This document shows, in pieces, positions 58,974 to 64,000 of a DNA stretch of 64,000 nt (positions are counted from its first letter, which is position 1; every line of letters begins with the position of its first letter). Origin of the DNA: Pseudomonadota bacterium. GTDB taxonomy: Bacteria; Myxococcota_A; Polyangia; GCA-2747355. The stretch is taken from contig JADJTL010000001.1 of assembly GCA_016711215.1 (NCBI GenBank), positions 492,001 through 556,000 of the forward strand. The letters are read 5' to 3'. Below the pieces are notes generated by a model. It was not told where the DNA came from and ran no database searches. It was given only the letters and a program-made list of their open reading frames with translations. Position numbers and translations under genes: made by a program.

Positions 58974-59288
58974 ATGGTTGGACGGCGGGTTTCGATCGGG
59001 CTGCTGGTTGGCGCGCTGGCGGCGGGAAATGGCTGCTCGCCTTACCTGGTGCGCAGCCTCGCCAATGCTGCGGTGCTTACCGCAGTGATCGTCGGTACGG
59101 CCCATGTGATGGCCCACCACGACGCGCACATGCACTTCCACGACTGCGGCCACCACCGGCGCTGGCACCGCGGGCATTGGGTCTACTACTACGATGGCCA
59201 TTGGGAGTACTATGAGCCGCGCCGCCGCAGCTGGCACTACTACGCCGAGCCCGACGCTGAGGACGAATCCGACTACGGCGAGGACTGA
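58974..59288 (+). CDS. His/Tyr-rich lipoprotein, unknown function
   Basis: 104 aa from ATG 58974 (a GTG directly before also fits). Lipobox-like NGCS after a hydrophobic run. The C-terminal half is dense with His, Tyr and Trp (AHHDAHMHFHDCGHHRRWH and WVYYYDGHWEYY), ending with an acidic tail. Such composition often binds metals or carbohydrate. It overlaps the end of cpaF by 16 bases in a convergent arrangement. No family recognised. Confidence 0.7.
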   Translation: MVGRRVSIGLLVGALAAGNGCSPYLVRSLANAAVLTAVIVGTAHVMAHHDAHMHFHDCGHHRRWHRGHWVYYYDGHWEYYEPRRRSWHYYAEPDAEDESDYGED

Positions 59289-60454
59289 TTCGTCGCGCGC
59301 CGCGCAGGGCGATCGAGCGCCGGATAGCCATAGGTCGTGGGATCGAAGAAGGCCGGCACGAGGTCTTCAAAGCCGTCGAGGACCAGCCGCTCGCGGAAGG
59401 TCGGCAGCACGCCGGTCGGCGTCAGTTGCCCAACCACACGGTCGCTGCGAGCCCCGCGCCGCTGCTGGAACGCGAAGAGGTCCTGAACGCGGTAATCACC
59501 GCGGTCGTCGAGCGGCAGCACCTCACTGATCGCGGTAACGCGCCGCGAGCCGTCGCGCAGTCGCGCCACGCAGACCACCAGATCGACCGCCGACGCGACC
59601 TGGGCGCGGAGGGCGCGCAGCGGCAGTCCGACCTCCGCCAGCAGCGCCAGGCTTTCGAGGCGGGTCAGCGTCTCCAGCGAGCTGTTCGCGTGGCAGGTGC
59701 TGATCGTTCCGCCGTGGCCGGTGTTCATCGCCTGCAGCAGATCGAAGCATTCGCCGCCGCGGACCTCGCCGATGACGATGCGGTCTGGGCGCAGCCGCAA
59801 CGCCGAGTTCAGCAGGTCGCGGAGCGAAATCGCCCCGCGCCCCTGAGCGTCGGGGGGGCGACTCTCGAGCGAGACGAGGTGGCGCGAGCCGAGCTGGAGC
59901 TCGGCGGAGTCCTCGATCGTGACCACACGCTCGTGGGCTGGAATGAAGGCCGCCAGCGCGTTGAGCAAGGTCGTCTTCCCGCTGCCGGTGCCACCGGCCA
60001 GCAGCAGGTTCTTCTGCGCGAGGATGCAGACCTCGAGCCAGCGCGCGGCCTCGCCGGATAAGGCGTCGAGGCGGACGAGGTCCTCGATTCGCAGCCCGCC
60101 AGGGTGAAACTTGCGGATGGCGACCACCGGACCGCCGCGGGCTAAGGGTGGCAGCACGACGTGAATGCGCGAGCCGTCGGGGAGGCGCGCGTCGAGCCGC
60201 GGCTGCTGCTCGTTGAGGGTTCGGCCGACGAACTGCGCCATGTTGCGTGCGGCGGCGAGGAGGCCATCGGCCGTGAAGCGACGGCCGGTAGGCTCGAGCC
60301 TACCGGCGCGCTCGACCCAGATCGCGTCGGGGCCGTTGATCAAGATCTCCGTGACCTGCGGGTCGTCGATGAAGTCGGCGATCGGCGCGAGGAAGGCGCG
60401 GAGGGAGGTCGAGAAGAGCGACCCGAGCGTCGGTCTCGTCGGCGGGGAGGTCAT
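59273..60454 (-). CDS. CpaF/TadA-type secretion ATPase
   Basis: 393 aa. ATG at 60454, 2 bases after the mgtE stop. N-terminal domain (VTEILINGPDAIWVERAGRL), then GGTGSGKTTLLNAL (Walker A), EDSAELQL (Asp box), RPDRIVIGEVRGGE and TGHGGTISTCHANS, which are the motifs of the CpaF/TadA branch of secretion ATPases driving Flp pilus or type II-like export. No tad/cpa partner genes lie in the window, so it is an orphan. Cytoplasmic hexamer. Confidence 0.94.
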   Translation of the reverse strand: MTSPPTRPTLGSLFSTSLRAFLAPIADFIDDPQVTEILINGPDAIWVERAGRLEPTGRRFTADGLLAAARNMAQFVGRTLNEQQPRLDARLPDGSRIHVVLPPLARGGPVVAIRKFHPGGLRIEDLVRLDALSGEAARWLEVCILAQKNLLLAGGTGSGKTTLLNALAAFIPAHERVVTIEDSAELQLGSRHLVSLESRPPDAQGRGAISLRDLLNSALRLRPDRIVIGEVRGGECFDLLQAMNTGHGGTISTCHANSSLETLTRLESLALLAEVGLPLRALRAQVASAVDLVVCVARLRDGSRRVTAISEVLPLDDRGDYRVQDLFAFQQRRGARSDRVVGQLTPTGVLPTFRERLVLDGFEDLVPAFFDPTTYGYPALDRPARRATNQSSP

Positions 60455-60456
60455 GG

Positions 60457-61782
60457 TCAGAGCAGCGTGCCGCGGAGGAGGACGTTGGCCAGCGAGAAAT
60501 AGAGCACCAGTCCGGTGACGTCGACGAGCGTGGCGACGAGAGGGGCGGAGGCGCTCGCGGGATCGAAGCCGAGGCGGCGCAGCAGGAAGGGCAGCATCGA
60601 GCCGGAGAGCGTGCCAAAGGTGACGATGCCGATCAAACTGCCGCTCACGGTGGCCGCCAGCAGCAGGTAGTGCCTTCCGTAGCTCTGGAAGAGGAGCTGC
60701 CAAAGGATGATGCGCAGCAGGCCGAAGAGCGCGAGCACGCTGCCGAGCGTGAAGCCCGCCGTCAACTCGCGGCGCATGATCCGCCACCAGTCACGCAGCT
60801 TGACCTCGCCGAGGGCCATCGCTCGAATGACCAGCGTCGCTGCCTGCGAACCGGAGTTGCCTCCGCTCGAGATGATCAGCGGCACGAAGAGCGCGAGCAC
60901 CACCGCGCGCGCGACCGCCTGCTCGAAGTGCGCCATCGCGCTGGCGGTCAGCATCTCGCCGACGAAGAGCACGCTGAGCCAGACCGCCCGCGCGCGAATC
61001 ATCGTCCAAAGGCTGGTTTGCATGTAGGGCTGATCGAGCGCGGCGAGGCCGCCGAACTTGTGGACGTCCTCGGTGGCCTCCTCCTGGACGACGTCGACGA
61101 TGTCGTCGATGGTCACGATGCCGCGCATCCGCCGCTCGCCGTCGAGGACCGGGACGGCCACCAGGTCCTGCTGCGCGATGATGCGGGCGACCTGCTCCTG
61201 GTCCATATCCTCCGGGACGGTGACGACCGCCGTCTCCATCACGTCGCGCACCAGCGCTGACGGGGCGGCGGTGAAGAGATCGCGAAACGACACGACGCCG
61301 AGCAGGTGTTGCTCCGAGTCGAGGACATAGGCGTAGTAGAGCGTCTCGAGCCGCGTCCGCGCCTGTCGCCGCAGGTAGCTGATCGCCTCGTCGGCCGTCA
61401 TTTCGGGCCGCATCCGGGCAAAGCGCGGACTCATCAGGCCGCCCGCCGCGTCCTCGGCGTAGGCCAGCAGGGCCGTGACCTCGCGCCGCGTCGGATCGTC
61501 GAGCAGCTCCATCAGCGTGTGGCGATCCTCCGGCGGAACCTCCTGCAGCACGTCGGCGCTGTCGTCGGGGGCGAGCATACGCATCCAGAGCCGGCGCTCG
61601 CCAGGAGGGAGCCCCATCAGGATGGCCGCCTGATCGAGCGGCGCGAGCGCCAGGAAGAAGTCGTCCGCGCCTTCCGAGTCGAGCATGCGAAAGCCGAGCA
61701 CGCGATCCGTCGGGGCGAGGATCGGCCAGATCTCGCGTAGATCGTCCAGCGCCAGGCGCTCATTCAAGGGAGGAGAAACCAT
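60457..61782 (-). CDS. mgtE: MgtE magnesium transporter
   Basis: 441 aa. MgtE N domain (about 20-125), two CBS domains (about 130-245; GLMSPRFARMRPEMTADEA and RDVMETAVVTVPED), and five membrane helices (LSVLFVGEMLTASAMAHFEQ). FVPLIISSGGNSGSQAATLVIRA holds the conserved pore-forming motif. Gating depends on Mg2+ bound to the N and CBS domains. Its TGA is 2 bases before the cpaF start, so the two are translationally linked with no clear functional reason. Confidence 0.96.
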   Translation of the reverse strand: MVSPPLNERLALDDLREIWPILAPTDRVLGFRMLDSEGADDFFLALAPLDQAAILMGLPPGERRLWMRMLAPDDSADVLQEVPPEDRHTLMELLDDPTRREVTALLAYAEDAAGGLMSPRFARMRPEMTADEAISYLRRQARTRLETLYYAYVLDSEQHLLGVVSFRDLFTAAPSALVRDVMETAVVTVPEDMDQEQVARIIAQQDLVAVPVLDGERRMRGIVTIDDIVDVVQEEATEDVHKFGGLAALDQPYMQTSLWTMIRARAVWLSVLFVGEMLTASAMAHFEQAVARAVVLALFVPLIISSGGNSGSQAATLVIRAMALGEVKLRDWWRIMRRELTAGFTLGSVLALFGLLRIILWQLLFQSYGRHYLLLAATVSGSLIGIVTFGTLSGSMLPFLLRRLGFDPASASAPLVATLVDVTGLVLYFSLANVLLRGTLL

Positions 61783-61953
61783 CGGTCCACCTCGGCAGCG
61801 TTCGGTATATCCCTTCGCGATCGCGCGGTCACGTTTGTCCTGCAGGCGGTGACGCCGCGGCCGGGCGCGGCGCGGCGACTGGACCCGGGAGCGGGCGGGG
61901 CGTGTCAGTTTGTCAGGGCGAATTGGGGCGTGTCATGATGCCCGCGCGCGACC

Positions 61954-63351
<1,398 letters not shown>

Positions 63352-63541
63352 CAACCTGGCGGGCTGCGCTCCGGGGCTGTGCCAAATTGGCGGAGCCTCC
63401 GGCGGGGCGCCTCGCCTGCCGGAAAAAACCATCCTGGTTATCATCGCTTGAATCGGAGAGGCCGTGGCACTCCGCTTGCTACTGCGGAGCGTGGGTGGAT
63501 GATGCCGGCAGCGCGCCGGAGGCTCAATCCGGGCGGGGCCG

Positions 63542-64000
63542 ATGGAAGCTATTCTGCGCAAGCACTTCTGGGTCGTCTACCTGGCGCTGATCGCGCTGGG
63601 CGCCTATTTCGCCGCTCGCACGCTCTCCCAGGTGATCGCGGCGCAGATTGCCGTGCCTCGGTCGCGCCCCACCCAGCTCGTGGGTCAGGCCGCCGCACCC
63701 CAGCTCCCGCGCGCCGTCGACTGGGACGCCGTCGCGGCGCGCAATGTCTTCTGCTCGGCCTGTGCGCCGCCGGTCATCGAGGCGTCGACGGGCCATGAGG
63801 CCGGCGATGGCGCGGGCGGAGGGGTGGCGCCAAGCGAGCCCACCAAGAGCGCGCTCAACCTCCAGCTCCTGGCGACGCTCGTCAGCAACCGCGATCCGGC
63901 CTGGTCGCTGGCCGCGCTCTACGATCCAACGGCGGGGCGCACCCGCGTTGCTGGCGTCGGCTCTGCGCTCGAGGGCCTGACCGTCACCGAGATTCGCACG
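63542..64000 (+). CDS. gspC: Type II secretion protein GspC-like, N-terminal part (cut by window edge)
   Basis: 153 codons in window, open at the right edge. ATG at 63542. An inner-membrane helix lies at 8-29 (HFWVVYLALIALGAYFAA), then a Pro/Ala linker and VAARNVFCSACAPP, the conserved homology-region motif of GspC in Myxococcota, followed by LNLQLLATLVSNRDPAWSLAAL. GspC links the outer secretin GspD to the inner platform and substrate. The rest of a T2SS cluster is expected downstream, beyond the window. Confidence 0.85.
   Translation, partial: MEAILRKHFWVVYLALIALGAYFAARTLSQVIAAQIAVPRSRPTQLVGQAAAPQLPRAVDWDAVAARNVFCSACAPPVIEASTGHEAGDGAGGGVAPSEPTKSALNLQLLATLVSNRDPAWSLAALYDPTAGRTRVAGVGSALEGLTVTEIRT

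Noticed and set aside
63385..63405. Possible sigma-54 promoter before gspC (TTGGC followed by GGC)
   Set aside because: The spacing between the GG and GC elements does not fit the 10-base rule.

Overview
The window is GC-rich (roughly 70 percent by eye), densely coding and without tRNA, rRNA, CRISPR, integrase or transposase genes that I can recognise. It looks like a chromosomal segment of an uncultured myxobacterium (Myxococcota, former Deltaproteobacteria). The signs are a DUF4091 protein with a MYXO-CTERM-like sorting tail, a lipoprotein made of Stig1-like cysteine repeats, a Ser/Thr kinase with PEGA repeats, a GspC-like protein with the RNVFC motif, and a WzpX-like outer-membrane barrel beside a Wzc-type kinase.

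Layout. 1-2901: two tandem exported DUF4091 paralogs, the first cut by the window edge. 3012-6278: an O-antigen polymerase/ligase, MscL and a deacetylase-like enzyme. 6492-8432: a sodium-pump decarboxylase operon (gamma, biotin carrier, beta) without an alpha subunit. 8641-9693: a zinc alcohol dehydrogenase. 9795-15448: an exopolysaccharide export core with an outer-membrane barrel, a P-loop-less pseudo-kinase, a BY-kinase-like ATPase, a Wzz-type co-polymerase and an initiating sugar transferase. 15608-17508: the frameshifted cysteine-repeat lipoprotein. 18395-20112: an exported GNAT acetyltransferase coupled to an exported unknown protein. 20328-26429: transaldolase (frameshifted), Pgi, a methyltransferase, RpiB and a GT-C-like membrane protein. 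26520-31231: an EEP hydrolase, a glycerate 2-kinase and a membrane spermidine-synthase-like protein. 31380-34391: a three-gene operon of exported proteins ending in an ABC1/UbiB-like kinase. 34752-36534: a broken diguanylate cyclase and a Kazal lipoprotein. 36965-42159: glyS-ileS-trm112, with an IleRS carrying the altered GXHH signature. 42352-45329: glycogen synthase and a GH57 enzyme. 45387-50346: DnaK, Lon and a small acidic protein. 50684-53274: ParA, ParB (frameshifted) and a PilZ protein. 53421-64000: a repeat-tailed secreted protein, prepilin peptidase, a PEGA kinase, PrmC, a His/Tyr-rich lipoprotein, a CpaF ATPase coupled to MgtE, a sigma-54 response regulator and the start of gspC.

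The polysaccharide genes (polymerase, co-polymerase, kinase, barrel, priming transferase, deacetylase) could together form one Wzx/Wzy-type exopolysaccharide pathway. The sugar-phosphate genes (pgi, tal, rpiB, glgA, GH57) supply or store hexoses. Prepilin peptidase, CpaF and GspC belong to pilus or type II secretion biogenesis.

Quality. Three otherwise intact genes (cysteine-repeat lipoprotein, transaldolase, ParB) each carry one apparent missing G/C, and the diguanylate cyclase has one apparent extra base in a C run plus a larger deletion. The pattern suggests residual assembly indels as much as real mutation. The least familiar parts are the two operons that export enzyme families normally found in the cytoplasm (GNAT and ABC1 kinase), and the convergent real-kinase/pseudo-kinase pair in the exopolysaccharide locus.
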